Source of the DNA: Peptococcaceae bacterium BRH_c4a
GTDB lineage: Bacteria; Bacillota; Desulfotomaculia; Desulfotomaculales; Desulfocucumaceae
Assembly: GCA_000961585.1 (NCBI GenBank)
Contig: LADN01000089.1
Span: forward strand, 45,184 to 109,183
Direction: 5' to 3'
Length of the DNA stretch: 64,000 nucleotides
The translations under genes and the position numbers were made by a program. Of the stretch, positions 63,960 to 64,000 are shown one piece after another (within the stretch, counting starts at the first letter, position 1; each line of letters starts with the position of its first letter). The notes beneath the pieces were generated by a model, which ran no database searches, was not told the DNA's origin, and saw nothing but the letters and a program-made list of their open reading frames with translations.

Positions 63960-64000
63960 GTGCGCCAAGCTAAGGCGTGTCATATAGTGGGTGGGAACCC
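63960..64000 (+). mobile_element. Probable 5' end of a group II intron (cut by window end)
   Basis: GTGCGCC at 63960 followed by a short stem (GCGCC..GGCGT) and TAGTGGGTGGGAACCC matches the usual start of bacterial group II introns: GUGYG, first domain I stem, then a GGGU-GNGAACCC-like segment. It begins 28 bases after element copy 4. Only 41 bases are visible, so the call rests on this short resemblance; the reverse transcriptase would lie outside the window. Confidence 0.5.

Overview
The window looks like a chromosomal segment of an endospore-forming, low-to-mid-GC Firmicute, most likely a Desulfotomaculum/Pelotomaculum-type Peptococcaceae (inference, no 16S present). Supporting signs are an alpha/beta-type small acid-soluble spore protein with a sigma-G-like promoter, RemA, the yicC-remA-gmk-rpoZ-coaBC order, two-subunit glycine decarboxylase (GcvPA/GcvPB), an SLH-domain surface glycosidase, PyrR attenuators, and frequent TTG/GTG starts behind strong Shine-Dalgarno sequences. 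No rRNA, tRNA or CRISPR array was recognised.

Layout. 1-5.4 kb: the tail of a sigma-54 activator, then a BMP-type nucleoside ABC importer on the minus strand. 6.1-11.2 kb: an HlyD/ABC-2 efflux operon ending in a TetR regulator, with a visible promoter and a palindromic operator candidate. 11.3-12.5 kb: thiD and a small hypothetical gene. 13-21.3 kb: a minus-strand housekeeping run (Ca2+-type P-ATPase, dapF, aspartate aminotransferase, yicC, remA, gmk, rpoZ, coaBC). 21.4-28.1 kb: Yip1 protein, Cys-cluster protein, rqcH, an AT-rich ABC-F protein and an MFS exporter. 28.1-37.2 kb: an AT-richer, translationally coupled defence operon (half HsdS, HsdM, DinD, HsdS, HsdR, YgjP-type metallopeptidase, a small antitoxin-like ORF and a ParE/RelE toxin remnant), preceded by a small Cys-rich gene. 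37.4-45.7 kb: lipA, a methyltransferase cassette between inverted repeats, and gcvT-gcvH-gcvPA-gcvPB-lplM-ald, which together make and charge the glycine cleavage system. 46.2-49.8 kb: SLH/GH18 protein, a 57-residue membrane protein and a phosphodiesterase-superfamily protein. 49.8-61.5 kb: the complete de novo UMP pathway (pyrR-pyrB-pyrC-carA-carB-pyrK-pyrD-pyrF-pyrE) with two PyrR attenuators, interrupted by a LapA-like gene and the spore-protein gene on the opposite strand. 61.5-64 kb: a YqhV-like protein, an MFS transporter and, at the very end, what looks like the 5' end of a group II intron.

The most unusual content is intergenic. Four copies (about 5.6, 12.6, 45.7 and 63.4 kb) of a 0.41-0.50 kb element form a long nested imperfect hairpin. 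Comparison of copies shows compensatory base changes at several pairs, which points to selection on structure. Read in one orientation each copy ends in an intrinsic-terminator hairpin and T-run. The terminal module of that element (word-repeat tract plus hairpin plus T-run) also occurs alone at three other places with different hairpin sequences. In the fourth copy the hairpin tip is replaced by an unrelated self-complementary word repeat. Around these lie several families of short inverted elements built from iterated 7-9 base words (CAGGAGTCAGAAT, CACAGAG, GTCGTCGG, CCTATAA, GTAAGCTTT types). I infer a structured mobile element or non-coding RNA family with exchangeable modules; its mobilising enzyme is not in this window.
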